Notes: a model not told the origin generated them from the letters alone. A stretch of 57,756 nucleotides of DNA from Oligoflexia bacterium (GCA_031292385.1 JARLHE010000002.1:1-57756), one strand, 5' to 3'; shown: positions 43,526 to 52,644, counted from the stretch's first letter. A program made the numbers and translations.

Positions 43526-44683
43526 CTAAAAAAAGTCCCCGCCCCAAAGCCTTTCGAGAAAGAGCTCGACCGGCAAGAACTCAGTGGAACCGATTTTTCT
43601 CGGTACCGGATCGCGGCTCACCAGCACGGAGCGGGAGACGCATTTTTCTTTCTGAAACTCCACCAGTCCGCGCAAATCGCGCTCAGCAGCTCGACGGGTC
43701 GCTTTGATTTCTACGGCGAGCTCACCCTCGACGAGCAGGTCGACTTCATATCCGCTTTTGTCGCGCCAAAAAAAGAGCTCTTTTTTCTTTCGTGCGTAAC
43801 TGTTGTAAGCGGCCACTTCATTGATGAGATATTGCTCCAGGCTTCGCCCATATAGATCCGTGTCTTGCGTCAGAGTTTCCGTCCCGAGCAGCCCGTGCAG
43901 GATCCCATTATCAAAGAAATAAAACTTCGCGGTTCGGATCGCCTTGCGTTTTTTGCTGCCTAAAAACGGCTCGAGCTCAAAACCAAGGAGCGTATCCGAG
44001 AGAATCTCGAAATGCGATTTCACGGTCGTTTCGGGAATCCCCGCGTCCGAGCCGATCGCGGCATAATTCACGAGCTGCCCGACGCTTAACGCAGCTGTTC
44101 TCAGGAACCGCTGAAACCTCGGAATATTCCGGGTCAGCCCCTCTGCCTGCACTTCAATCGTGAGATAAGTCCGTAGATAGGCATCCAATGCCTCCCGAGA
44201 ATCCTCCGCGAAAAACAAAGAAGGAAGCGTCCCGCGATGGAGGATGTCATCCAGACGCCATTGCCCGTGAGGAGCAAGCTCCTTCCAAACAAAGGGCCTG
44301 AGCTCCGCGACCCAGGCGCGGCCGCCCAAGAGGTTCGCGTGACCCCGGCGCAACTTTCGAGCGCTGGAGCCGGTCAAAAGAAAACGCCACCGGCGCTCCT
44401 CGATGAGTCGATGGACTTCATCAAGAAGCGCCGGCAGCTTTTGGACTTCATCGATCACGATCTCAGCTGGACGCGGATTCTTCCCAAGAATGATCGGCTC
44501 CAAAAGTTCAGGATTTTCAGCCAACCGCGCGAAATCCGCCTGACGCAATAAATCGATGACGACCGCCTGCTCGGACAGTTGATCGCGAATCAGGCTGCTT
44601 TTGCCCGTCCCGCGCGGACCGAACAGAAAGAACGAGTTTTTAGCCAAAAGCGGCTTGAGCTGTAAGATTCTCGCCAGTTCCAT
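43526..44683 (-). CDS. AAA ATPase with DUF4143 domain
   Basis: A 385-residue protein of the widespread AAA_14/DUF4143 family. Walker A is FGPRGTGKSSL, Walker B is IVIDEVQKLP, and the sensor strand is FLLTGSSARKLRRG. The C-terminal DUF4143 part ends in a restriction-endonuclease-like core (FWRDKSGYEVDLLVEGELAVEIKA). Function is unknown; these genes are typically multi-copy and move between genomes. No ribosome site precedes the ATG. The 90 bases upstream hold alternating palindromic repeats, likely its operator. Confidence 0.85.
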   Translation of the reverse strand: MELARILQLKPLLAKNSFFLFGPRGTGKSSLIRDQLSEQAVVIDLLRQADFARLAENPELLEPIILGKNPRPAEIVIDEVQKLPALLDEVHRLIEERRWRFLLTGSSARKLRRGHANLLGGRAWVAELRPFVWKELAPHGQWRLDDILHRGTLPSLFFAEDSREALDAYLRTYLTIEVQAEGLTRNIPRFQRFLRTAALSVGQLVNYAAIGSDAGIPETTVKSHFEILSDTLLGFELEPFLGSKKRKAIRTAKFYFFDNGILHGLLGTETLTQDTDLYGRSLEQYLINEVAAYNSYARKKKELFFWRDKSGYEVDLLVEGELAVEIKATRRAAERDLRGLVEFQKEKCVSRSVLVSRDPVPRKIGSTEFLPVELFLERLWGGDFF

Positions 44684-44720
44684 ATATGTTTCAGACGACC
44701 TTCGGCCGCCTTAGCCATTT

Positions 44721-44775
44721 CCACTACTCTATCGTGGATTATCTGGATAATCCACTACTCTGCCGTGGATTATCT
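44721..44775. repeat. Alternating palindromic repeats upstream of the DUF4143 gene
   Basis: The decamer GTGGATTATC occurs at 44734-44743, inverted at 44746-44755, and again direct at 44765-44774. As a larger unit, two 24-base direct repeats (44721-44744 and 44752-44775) differ at only two positions, with a 31-base period. They lie 38-92 bases upstream of the DUF4143 start, past the end of the response-regulator gene. Three half-sites of alternating orientation look like an operator array for a dimeric regulator. Confidence 0.65.
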
Positions 44776-44853
44776 CAAATTTAAAAGGAAGCCGGCGCTA
44801 CCGCACCCCATGGAGGTAACGCCGATCTTCGCTTTGACTCAGGAGTCGAATGC

Positions 44854-46392
44854 TTACGCCGCTTCGCCGTGGCCGTGATCGGTGCCGTCGGTGCCGGTAT
44901 CCCCTGCCTTGCGGTATTCCTGGGCCTTGAGCTTATGGCGACGGAGCAATCGCAGGAAGTTACTGCGATCGAGCCGCGCTTCGCGGGCGGCGGCGGAGAC
45001 GTTGCCGCCGTTGCGCGAAAGCGTCGCAATCAGATACTCGCGTTCGAACGCATCCGCCCAACGCTGCTTGAGTTTGGTATAAGTATCGGCCTCGCCCATT
45101 TCGGTCGAGCTGACCTGAGTGGCCGTGGTCGACATCACTTCCAATCGAGAGCGAGTTCCGGTCGCGGCCGTATCGCGCGGAAGCGAAAGCGCCTTCAGCG
45201 TGACCGAGCCTTCACCGGACGAAATGAGCGCCACGCGCTCAACCACGTTGAGCAGCTCGCGCACGTTGCCCGGCCAGGGGTATTCGCGAAGGCCGTCTTG
45301 CGCTTCGAGAGAGAACCCGCCGAAAGTTTTTCCGCGACTCGAGAAAGCGCGTTCCGCGAACTGAACCGCCATCGGAACGATGTCTTCGGAGCGCTGACGG
45401 AGCGTCGGCATCTCAACCACGACCCGGCTGAGGCGATGATAGAGGTCCTCACGGAACTGGCCGGCCTGCGCTCGCTCGAGCAGATTGCGATTCGTGGCCG
45501 CCACGACCCGCACGTCCGAAACGATATCGCTCGTTCCGCCGACCCGGCGGAAGACCTTCTCCTGAAGCACACGAAGAAGCTTGGCTTGAAGCTTGATATC
45601 CATCTCTCCGATTTCGTCCAAGAAAAGCGTACCGCCCTTGGCGATCTCAAAAAGCCCGCGCTTCGCATTGGTCGCGCCCGTAAAAGAGCCGCGTTCATGG
45701 CCGAAAAGCTCGCTATCCAGAAGCTGCTCGTTGAAGTTCGCACAGTTCACCGCCACCCAAGGCCCGTGCGCGCGGCGGGAGCCGGCGTGGATCATGCGGG
45801 CAACACCCTCTTTACCGGTGCCGCTGTCGCCCAAGATCAAAGTCGCGGGCTCTTCGGCTTGGCCGCGAAGCGATTCACGGCGCAGCACCTGGAGCCATTC
45901 GTTGACCTTCGCCATGGACGGCGAACGGGACACGTACCAGTACGCGTCCTCGGCTTTGCCTTCCACCCGCTCAACGCGGGCCTCGAGCCGGCCCAACAAG
46001 TCCCGATTCTCGATTTCCAGCTCGTTTTCGCGCGCGCAGCGCTGAACGGCATGAACCAGCTGATCCATGTCGAACGGCTTTTCAAGATAATCGCTCGCGC
46101 CCTGGCGAAGCGCTTTGACCGCCGCTTCCTTCTCGCCATGGCCCGTGATGACGATCACGCGAAGCTGCGGGTTTCGCTTCTTCGCCCAGCCCATCAACTC
46201 GAAACCGTCTTTACCAGGCATTTTCAAGTCAGTGACCAGCACGTTCGGCTCGCCGCCGTGAGCCAGCGCCTGTTCGGCCGCTTCCGCGTTTTCCGCGGTC
46301 ACGACGTCAAAGCCCTCTCGATCCAGCCGGCTTTTCAGAAGCTTTCGAATCGTATCCTCGTCATCCACCACTAATACACGTGCCTTATTCAT
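44854..46392 (-). CDS. NtrC-family sigma-54 response regulator
   Basis: A 512-residue regulator: receiver domain with D10/D11, phospho-acceptor D55, T83 and K105; AAA+ domain with Walker A GDSGTGKE (about 188-195), sigma-54 loop GSFTGA (235-240) and Walker B GGTLFLDEIGE; C-terminal Fis-type HTH near 450-490. The loop has Ser for the usual first Ala (GAFTGA), a variant seen in functional activators. A His/Gly/Asp-rich tail ends the protein. The histidine kinase gene is directly upstream (15-base gap), so they form a two-component system. AAGGAG precedes the ATG. Confidence 0.9.
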   Translation of the reverse strand: MNKARVLVVDDEDTIRKLLKSRLDREGFDVVTAENAEAAEQALAHGGEPNVLVTDLKMPGKDGFELMGWAKKRNPQLRVIVITGHGEKEAAVKALRQGASDYLEKPFDMDQLVHAVQRCARENELEIENRDLLGRLEARVERVEGKAEDAYWYVSRSPSMAKVNEWLQVLRRESLRGQAEEPATLILGDSGTGKEGVARMIHAGSRRAHGPWVAVNCANFNEQLLDSELFGHERGSFTGATNAKRGLFEIAKGGTLFLDEIGEMDIKLQAKLLRVLQEKVFRRVGGTSDIVSDVRVVAATNRNLLERAQAGQFREDLYHRLSRVVVEMPTLRQRSEDIVPMAVQFAERAFSSRGKTFGGFSLEAQDGLREYPWPGNVRELLNVVERVALISSGEGSVTLKALSLPRDTAATGTRSRLEVMSTTATQVSSTEMGEADTYTKLKQRWADAFEREYLIATLSRNGGNVSAAAREARLDRSNFLRLLRRHKLKAQEYRKAGDTGTDGTDHGHGEAA

Positions 46393-46407
46393 AATCTCCC
46401 TCTCCTT

Positions 46408-47682
46408 TTATCCCAGTTCCCTGAAATCCTTGGGGATGCGGATCACGAATTCCGCTCCCTTTCCGAGCTCGCTCTCAACCACGATCGACCCGTGAATCTT
46501 CGACAAAATCCCGTAACTCAAACTCAGCCCCAACCCCATTCCCTTACCCACCTCCTTGGTGGTGAAAAAGGGATTGAACGCCTTCGACTTCGTCCGCATG
46601 TCCATTCCGCAACCGTCGTCGCGGAACCGGATCTCCACGACCGGCCCGGCGTCGGCGGTCGTGATCGAAATTTTTCCGCGCCCCCGGCCCGTCGCCTCGA
46701 TCGCGTCGCGCGCGTTGGTCGCGAGATTGATGAACACCTGCTCCAGCTGGAGCGGGTTCGCGTAAACTTGCGGAAGTTCACGCGCGAAATTTTTCTCGAC
46801 CGCGATCCCGCGGGAAGCGAACTGACGGTCCAGCATTTTCAAAGCCTCTTCGATCGCCTGGTGGACTTGCGAAAACTCGAAATTCTCGGTCGACTTCCGG
46901 ACAAAGGTTCTGAGATGCCCGATGATCGCCGACATTTTATCGACGTTCGAGATGACTTCCTTAAGCGCGGCCGCGCTTTCGGCTTCCGTGGGACAACCCT
47001 TGAGAGCGGGAAGCGCGAGCGCCTGCAGCTCCTGCGCGTAGCCGCGGATCCCCAAAAGCGGCTGATTGAGCTCGTGAGCGATGCCCGCCGCAAGCTCTCC
47101 CAAAGCGGCCATCTTACCGGACTGAACGAGCGTTTCCTGCATCGCCTGGAACTCCGCCGTCTTGCGCTCCAGGCGGAAGTACGCGTCGCGAAGCTCCGCG
47201 TGTTTGGTGATCAGCTCGCGTTCCATGCGCTTTTTCTCGGTCACGTCCCGAAAAAGCGCGATCGTCAGAGAAGGGGCGGTGCGGACGCTCAGCTCGACGT
47301 AACGGATGTAGCCGTCCTTGCGGGCGATACAGACATCCTCATAGGTTCCGGGCGTGGCGAGCATCTCGTGGCTCAGCGCGCGCTGGCGTCGCTCGGGCGA
47401 GCCCGCGCTAGGCGCTCCCGGCTGCAATAGATCGATCGTCGCGCCGACAAGCTCCGATTTCACGAAGCCCGTCAGCTCCTGAAAGGCCTCGTTCGCGTCG
47501 TCAAAGGTCCCATCGGTGTTCAGGGTCAAAATCGCATCCGACGCCTGCTCGAACAGGACGCGGTACTTGCTCTCGGGATCCGTCACGCGCGAGGCGCGAC
47601 GGTCTTTCGAGGACCGTCGCTCGGTCACGAGGCGGACGTTCGCGGCCGCGCGCTTTGCTTGAGTCGATTTAGCGGTACGCAT
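46408..47682 (-). CDS. PAS-domain histidine kinase (NtrB-like)
   Basis: A 424-residue soluble kinase. A basic N terminus is followed by a PAS domain (about 38-150: YRVLFEQASDAILTLNTDG). The HisKA domain carries the phospho-His in GIAHELNQPL. The ATPase has N-box NLATNARDAIEA, G1 FRDDGCGMD and G2 GKGMGLGLSLSYGI. No transmembrane helices, so it senses a cytoplasmic signal through PAS. It should phosphorylate the NtrC-like regulator encoded next. Its start overlaps the HDOD gene by 14 bases. Confidence 0.9.
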   Translation of the reverse strand: MRTAKSTQAKRAAANVRLVTERRSSKDRRASRVTDPESKYRVLFEQASDAILTLNTDGTFDDANEAFQELTGFVKSELVGATIDLLQPGAPSAGSPERRQRALSHEMLATPGTYEDVCIARKDGYIRYVELSVRTAPSLTIALFRDVTEKKRMERELITKHAELRDAYFRLERKTAEFQAMQETLVQSGKMAALGELAAGIAHELNQPLLGIRGYAQELQALALPALKGCPTEAESAAALKEVISNVDKMSAIIGHLRTFVRKSTENFEFSQVHQAIEEALKMLDRQFASRGIAVEKNFARELPQVYANPLQLEQVFINLATNARDAIEATGRGRGKISITTADAGPVVEIRFRDDGCGMDMRTKSKAFNPFFTTKEVGKGMGLGLSLSYGILSKIHGSIVVESELGKGAEFVIRIPKDFRELG

Positions 47683-48562
47683 TTAAAAACGCTCCTGCCT
47701 TTTCCATCTCGACTTGAAGTTTCTCGACCACCGCGGGAACGTCCTCCGCGGTCAGGCCCAAAGGTTTCAGCATTTCGGCCGTGATCTCGCCGTTCGAAAA
47801 ATCGCCCGAATGACCTACGTTCGCGTGGATGCAAATCGCGTTGGCCAGGCGGACGATCTGAATCATCGACTTCGACGAAGGTAAAATCGTCGACATGTTG
47901 GAAACATCGTGATGATGATAGCGGATCGCCTGGCGGATGATTTGCGGCAATCCCCACTTGGTCGCGACCGCTTCGCCCATGAAAGAATGCGTCGGCATAT
48001 CCCATTCGCGCTCGATCTCGATGAATGAGCATTTGCGGGAGCTGGATTCGCGCACGATCTCAACCAGGCGATCCGGGTCGATCTCGTTCAAAACGAGCTT
48101 TCCCACGTCGTGCAGGAGCCCGCAGGTGAAAGCTTCCTCGGGCTTGGCGAGCTTCAACCGGCGGGCAAGGATCTCGCTGCAAACCGCGGTCGCGAGCGCA
48201 TGGCGCCAGAACTCCATGATCGAGAAGTTTTCGCCTTCAACCGGCGCGAAGAAATTGAAAACCGACAGGCTCAAAACAAGCTGGGCAAGCGTATTGAATC
48301 CCAGGAATGCGAGCGCGCGCTGGACATCGGCCACGCCGCCGGGAATCGCGTAATAGGAGGAGTTCACGAGCCGCAAAATTTTCGCGGTCAGGACTTGGTC
48401 CTTTTTCAGGACATCGGCGATGTCCGCCCCCGAGGAATTGGGGTCATTGATCAGCTCATTGACCTTCATCGCGACCATCGGAAGCGTGCGGATGTCCTGC
48501 AGCTTCTCGAGCAGTCGGCTGTAGTCTGAGCCGGCCTTTTTTTTCTGAGCACGTACTCCCAT
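47669..48562 (-). CDS. HDOD domain signalling protein
   Basis: A 297-residue HDOD protein (HD-related output domain). The N-terminal half has LPMVAMKVNELINDPNSSGADIA, then the HD-like core LLHDVGKLVLNEIDP, and HHHDVSN further on. The catalytic HD residues are largely retained in LLHDVGK, though HDOD proteins are usually non-enzymatic. It is the first gene of a three-gene operon with the histidine kinase and the sigma-54 regulator, so it probably modulates that phosphorelay. Confidence 0.85.
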   Translation of the reverse strand: MGVRAQKKKAGSDYSRLLEKLQDIRTLPMVAMKVNELINDPNSSGADIADVLKKDQVLTAKILRLVNSSYYAIPGGVADVQRALAFLGFNTLAQLVLSLSVFNFFAPVEGENFSIMEFWRHALATAVCSEILARRLKLAKPEEAFTCGLLHDVGKLVLNEIDPDRLVEIVRESSSRKCSFIEIEREWDMPTHSFMGEAVATKWGLPQIIRQAIRYHHHDVSNMSTILPSSKSMIQIVRLANAICIHANVGHSGDFSNGEITAEMLKPLGLTAEDVPAVVEKLQVEMEKAGAFLNAYR

Positions 48563-48619
48563 TTTCCGTTAGCCCTCAGAGTCATGTCGGACACAATAGG
48601 TCACAGCGTTAGTTTTTAA

Positions 48620-48639
48620 TTCTATACTAAACTAGTCAA
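48620..48639 (-). promoter_or_regulatory. Candidate promoter element, TTGACT-N7-TATAGAA
   Basis: On the minus strand TTGACT (48639-48634) is followed after seven bases by TATAGAA (48626-48620), about 58 bases before the HDOD start codon. It matches the element before the MinD-like gene (23318-23337) in both boxes and spacing. It sits in a 121-base, AT-rich gap. Confidence 0.4.
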
Positions 48640-48683
48640 GTATTGGAATAAAATATTACTCTATCATTTCAATACATTAACCG

Positions 48684-49166
48684 CTAGTTAGCGGGAACGG
48701 GAGGCGGCAGCCATTTGACCGCCGTCGCGACGGCAAGGACCTCGCCTTCTTCGCCGTCGTCGGAACATTCAGGCGTTTTGAAAGTCTCGCTGGTTCCGTC
48801 TTCGTAAAATACGACGGAACGAATATTGATGACGGCGTCGGCGCCAACGGCTTTCGCGCGATCCACGAGATCGATGACCGCCTTGTTGTAGTAATTCCGG
48901 CAAAGCTGATCGTCCTCGTGTTCGAAATCGACGGATTGATACGTGACCTTGGTTTTCACCTGTCCCAGGACCTTGCAGGGTCGCGCGGGCACTTGGACGA
49001 AAGCAGTATCGCCAGGGAACGAGAATTTCTTCATGTGCGGAGCCGGGACCGTGGACGAGCACGCTCCTGCGAAAACGGCCAAGGCCCCGATGGATACTCC
49101 CACTCCGAGCGGAATTAAGGCTCGTTGTAGACGAATTCTTTTTTCTGATAGTTGCGGAACGTCCAC
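48684..49166 (-). CDS. Small lipoprotein
   Basis: A 160-residue lipoprotein that I do not recognise. After a basic n-region (SEKRIRLQR) comes a hydrophobic stretch ending in the lipobox VFAGAC. The mature domain has VLGQVKTKVTY and a segment (AKAVGADAVINIRSVVFYEDG) resembling the RcsF/YbjQ-like heavy-metal-binding fold with scattered Cys. There is no ATG in a suitable place. I chose the GTG at 49166 because AAGG lies 6 bases upstream and the n-region is then complete. This start is 52 bases inside the kamA-like gene, so the two are coupled. Confidence 0.68.
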   Translation of the reverse strand: MDVPQLSEKRIRLQRALIPLGVGVSIGALAVFAGACSSTVPAPHMKKFSFPGDTAFVQVPARPCKVLGQVKTKVTYQSVDFEHEDDQLCRNYYNKAVIDLVDRAKAVGADAVINIRSVVFYEDGTSETFKTPECSDDGEEGEVLAVATAVKWLPPPVPAN

Positions 49167-50266
49167 TTTTTGCCTTCCCTCTTGACGACGTATTCCGGAA
49201 GAAGCGGGATTTTCCCGCCGCCGCCCGGACAATCGACCACGAAATGAGGAACTGCCATTCCGGAGGTCCAGCCGCGCAGATGTTCGATGATGTTCAAGCC
49301 GACTTCGATCGGAGTACGGAAATGACTGATCCCCTGGGACATGTCGCATTGAAAAATATAGTAAGGCCGCACGCGCATCATCAGGAGCTTGTGATTGAGT
49401 TCCATCACGATCTTAGGGTCGTCGTTGACGCCCTTGAGAAGCACCATCTGGTTATTGATCACGCAGCCCGCGTCCGCGAGCTTGGCGCAGGCATCGAAAG
49501 CCTCCTGCGTGCACTCCTTGGGGTGGTTGAAATGGGTGTGAATGAAAACCGGGTGATACTTGGTGAGCATTTTCGCGAAATTATCGGTCACGCGCTGAGG
49601 GAGCGTGACCAGGTTGCGCGTGGCGATGCGGAAAACCTCGATGTGATCCATCGCGCGGAGCCGCGAAAGAATGTACTCCAGGCGCTCGTCGGAATTCGAG
49701 AGCGCGTCGCCGCCTGAGATCACGACGTCGCGAATCTGCTTGGTTCGCTCGATGTAGGCGAGCCCGTCCTCCAGCTGCTGGTTAGCCGCCGAAGACGAAG
49801 GATCCGAAACTTTGCGCTTACGCGTGCAGTGGCGGCAATAAACCGGGCAGTTATGGGTCGTGTAAAAAAGCACGCGATCCGGATACCGATGCGTGATACC
49901 AGGCACCGGCATATTGCTTTCTTCAGCGAGCGGGTCTTCCATTTCGGTATCGAGAATCGTGAGCTCGCCCATTTTCGGAACCGACTGCAAGCGAATCGGG
50001 CAATTAGGATCATTAGGGTCTATGAGCGATGCATAATAAGGCGTGATGCCCATGTTGAATTGCTCATGGGACGCGGCGAACGCCTGGCGCTCCTCGTCCG
50101 TGACGTGAATCACCTTCTCGAGCACGTCCATCGACTTGATTCGTTTTTGTTGCTGCCAGATCCAGTTGTTCCAATCCTTGCTGTCCGTGTCCTTCCAAAG
50201 CGCGGGACGTGGATGACTGACGAAGCGATCGCGAATATTGTTTTTAGTAACGATGTTGAATGCCAT
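49115..50266 (-). CDS. Lysine 2,3-aminomutase (KamA type)
   Basis: A 383-residue radical-SAM/PLP enzyme. The cluster motif is CPVYCRHC (Cys140, 144, 147). PGGGGK supplies the PLP lysine. Lysine-recognising Asp residues are present in IFQCDMSQG and FVVDCPGGG, the positions equivalent to D293 and D330 of clostridial KamA. The N-terminal DWNNWIWQ is also KamA-like, which argues against the shorter EpmB form. It converts L-lysine to L-beta-lysine, a precursor for EF-P modification, osmolytes or lysine fermentation. It is followed by, and overlaps, a small lipoprotein gene. Confidence 0.85.
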   Translation of the reverse strand: MAFNIVTKNNIRDRFVSHPRPALWKDTDSKDWNNWIWQQQKRIKSMDVLEKVIHVTDEERQAFAASHEQFNMGITPYYASLIDPNDPNCPIRLQSVPKMGELTILDTEMEDPLAEESNMPVPGITHRYPDRVLFYTTHNCPVYCRHCTRKRKVSDPSSSAANQQLEDGLAYIERTKQIRDVVISGGDALSNSDERLEYILSRLRAMDHIEVFRIATRNLVTLPQRVTDNFAKMLTKYHPVFIHTHFNHPKECTQEAFDACAKLADAGCVINNQMVLLKGVNDDPKIVMELNHKLLMMRVRPYYIFQCDMSQGISHFRTPIEVGLNIIEHLRGWTSGMAVPHFVVDCPGGGGKIPLLPEYVVKREGKKWTFRNYQKKEFVYNEP

Positions 50267-50363
50267 ATCGGCCCATTAAAGCCCAGACACACGACTTACT
50301 CAAGCCCATGCGTCAAAAAGTCGGCTCTTGAAACCGATGCGGCGGGTTAGATAGCATCGGAAA

Positions 50364-51023
50364 ATGCTATCCCAACTTTTCCTAAGCATTTCATTAGTCG
50401 GCTCGGAGTGGGTCTTATATCTTCTTGTCGGCCTTTCGATCCTCTCATTCGCGGTGATTTTCGAGCGTTTCTGGTTTTACCGCGAGGCGAACCGGGGAAT
50501 CGCGGAATTCAGAGAGACGGTCCGAAAATCCATCCAGAACGGCCGCTTGGAAGAAGCCCAACAAACCGCTGAAAAGCGCCTGGCTTCGCGCCCAACCCGG
50601 TCGCCCGATCTGGAAACCGAAATGGTCGATCAACTGGTGAAACAGGCGAAAGCCGGCCCCGCGAAAAGCTCGGGCCCCGAAATTCTAGGCGAACTTGCCC
50701 GTGATTCGGTCGTGCGCTCGAAACTCAACTGGGATCGAAACCTGTCCGTCCTCGCCACCATCGGCAGCAACGCCCCGTTTATCGGGCTATTCGGCACCGT
50801 TCTCGGCATCATCAAAGCGTTTCACGATCTTTCCCACCAGACGGCTGGCGCTCAAGCGGTGACCGCCGGCATTTCCGAGGCGCTTGTCGCAACCGCGTTC
50901 GGCCTTCTCGTGGCGATTCCCGCGGTCGTCGCGTTCAACATCTTCCAGCGAAAAGTAAAAGCGGCGATGGCCGAAGCCGAAGCGCTGAAAAGCTTTTTGA
51001 TCGGAAACCTCAGTGGCAAGTAA
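50364..51023 (+). CDS. MotA/TolQ/ExbB family proton-channel protein
   Basis: A 219-residue three-helix membrane protein of the ExbB/TolQ family. TM1 is LYLLVGLSILSFAVIF. The large cytoplasmic loop leads into TM2 (SVLATIGSNAPFIGLFGTVLGIIKAF) and TM3 (GISEALVATAFGLLVAIPAVVAFNIF), both with the family's conserved Thr/Pro/Gly. With ExbD it forms the proton-driven motor that energises TonB-dependent import or envelope constriction. No tonB or tolA gene is adjacent. The partner gene overlaps by 11 bases. Confidence 0.88.
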   Translation: MLSQLFLSISLVGSEWVLYLLVGLSILSFAVIFERFWFYREANRGIAEFRETVRKSIQNGRLEEAQQTAEKRLASRPTRSPDLETEMVDQLVKQAKAGPAKSSGPEILGELARDSVVRSKLNWDRNLSVLATIGSNAPFIGLFGTVLGIIKAFHDLSHQTAGAQAVTAGISEALVATAFGLLVAIPAVVAFNIFQRKVKAAMAEAEALKSFLIGNLSGK

Positions 51024-51447
51024 TTTAGATCTTTCATCCGATGAGGAGATGTTCTCGGGCATCAACATCACGCCCCTCGTGGACGTGGTGCTGGTGCTGC
51101 TCATCATCTTCATGATCACCGCGCCGGCTATTTATCAGTCCGCCATCAAGGTTCAGCTTCCCAAGGCCAAATCAGGAGAAGAAGCCGCGGCAAAATCGCC
51201 GCTCAATTTCACGATCAGCCAAGACGGCAAACTGACGTGGGGGAAAGATCCGATTGAATGGGACGCTCTCACCGGAAGGCTTTCCGGCTACGCCGCTTCC
51301 GCGGGAGATCTCAGCGGACAAACCGCCATGATCAGCGCCGATGAGGCCACTCCCCACGGCACGGTTGTTCGCTTGATGGACTCGCTGAGGGAAGCCGGCC
51401 TCACCCGTTTTGCCTTAAGCGTCGATAGCGCATTGCGTCACCCCTAA
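51013..51447 (+). CDS. ExbD/TolR family protein
   Basis: A 144-residue single-helix protein: cytoplasmic NITPLVDVVLVLLIIF with the proton-carrying Asp24, then a periplasmic domain ending in EATPHGTVVRLMDSLREAG, the typical ExbD sequence. The start is a GTG at 51013 inside the end of the ExbB-like gene; ATG 51049 would cut residues before the helix. It works with the ExbB-like protein upstream. Confidence 0.87.
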   Translation: MASNLDLSSDEEMFSGINITPLVDVVLVLLIIFMITAPAIYQSAIKVQLPKAKSGEEAAAKSPLNFTISQDGKLTWGKDPIEWDALTGRLSGYAASAGDLSGQTAMISADEATPHGTVVRLMDSLREAGLTRFALSVDSALRHP

Positions 51448-51495
51448 GGCAACCCGCCTTGCCTTAAAATCTTCGGCACGATAAAAGAAGGAACT

Positions 51496-52644
51496 ATGCC
51501 GAGCATTTTGAACGCAGTTACGTCGAAGCTCAAATTGCCGGAATTCCCGGCCTACACGTATTCACGAGCCCGGTCCGCGGGACTGACGTTCGAATTTTTC
51601 CTGCTCAACTCGCTCTCGCTTCTCATGCCCGCTTCGCTGCGCAAATCGACCTCGGCAAATCGCAGCCTGCGGGACAATCTCGAACTGCATCGCGCCGTTC
51701 ACGCGGACATGCTTCAACTTTTGCGCAACGACAGCAAGCGGATCGAAGCTGGCGTTTACCCTTTGAGCGTACTCACGCCCGAATCCCCCATCGAGCACGT
51801 GGCCCGTTATCCGAAGCTCATCAAAGACGCCTTTTCGATTTACTTTCGGCGCGTACGCGGAAGAACTACCGAATTCGACCCGGAAGCCAAAGAGCTGCTT
51901 TCGGATTTGCCGCGCTATTACCGCAGAAACTTCCACTTCCAGACGAACGGCTATCTTTCGACGACTTCCGCGGAAGTTTATGAACACCAGGTCGAGCTGC
52001 TTTTCAAAGGAGCGGCCGATCCGATGCGACGGCTCATCATCGAGCCCTTGCGCGAGCGTTTCGGCGATACCGATGGCGAAGGCCTGCGCTTTCTGGAAAT
52101 CGGCGCCGGCACCGGGCGCGCGACCCGCTTCGTTCGCTTGGCCTTTCCGAAAGCGAAAGTGGTCGCGGTCGATTTGAGCGATCCGTATCTCAAGGTCGCT
52201 CAAAGAAAGCTCTCGGATTTGGCCAAAATCGACTTCATCCAGTCCGATGGCGCCCATCTTCCCTATCGCGAGGAAGAATTCGACGCCGCTTATTCGGTTT
52301 TTCTTTTCCACGAACTACCGGCCGCGGCCCGCAAGGAAATCATCGAAGAAAGCCTTCGCGTACTGAAATTCGGCGGCTTTTTCGGGCTCGTCGACTCGAT
52401 TCAAACCGGCGACAAAAAGCATTTCGACCCGATCCTGCGCGAGTTTCCGCAAGAGTTTCACGAGCCGTTTTACCGTGATTATATCGCCCATCCGATGGAC
52501 GATCTTCTCAAGTCCTCGGGCGTCGAAAACGTCCGGAAGGAATTGGGTTTCACTTCCAAGGTCTGCTGGGGAAGAAAAACGACCGGCGCGAAGCCCAAAA
52601 AACCGAGCACTAGGCGTGTAGCGCGTGAAGCTCGATCAAATTGA
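51496..52644 (+). CDS. SAM-dependent methyltransferase
   Basis: A 382-residue class I methyltransferase. The N-terminal 180 residues are family-specific and helical. The Rossmann core begins with motif I FLEIGAGTGRATRFV and continues with VVAVDLSDPYL, DFIQSDGAHLPY and the post-motif YSVFLFHELP. A UbiE/Ubie-like small-molecule substrate is likely; it is not assignable. A basic C-terminal tail (KPKKPSTRRVAREARSN) overlaps the convergent receiver gene by 35 bases. AAGGA lies 3 bases before the ATG. Confidence 0.82.
   Translation: MPSILNAVTSKLKLPEFPAYTYSRARSAGLTFEFFLLNSLSLLMPASLRKSTSANRSLRDNLELHRAVHADMLQLLRNDSKRIEAGVYPLSVLTPESPIEHVARYPKLIKDAFSIYFRRVRGRTTEFDPEAKELLSDLPRYYRRNFHFQTNGYLSTTSAEVYEHQVELLFKGAADPMRRLIIEPLRERFGDTDGEGLRFLEIGAGTGRATRFVRLAFPKAKVVAVDLSDPYLKVAQRKLSDLAKIDFIQSDGAHLPYREEEFDAAYSVFLFHELPAAARKEIIEESLRVLKFGGFFGLVDSIQTGDKKHFDPILREFPQEFHEPFYRDYIAHPMDDLLKSSGVENVRKELGFTSKVCWGRKTTGAKPKKPSTRRVAREARSN

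Noticed and set aside
44854..46392. A 501-codon plus-strand frame opposite the NtrC-like regulator
   Set aside because: It is the antisense shadow of a high-GC gene with clear receiver, AAA+ and HTH domains.
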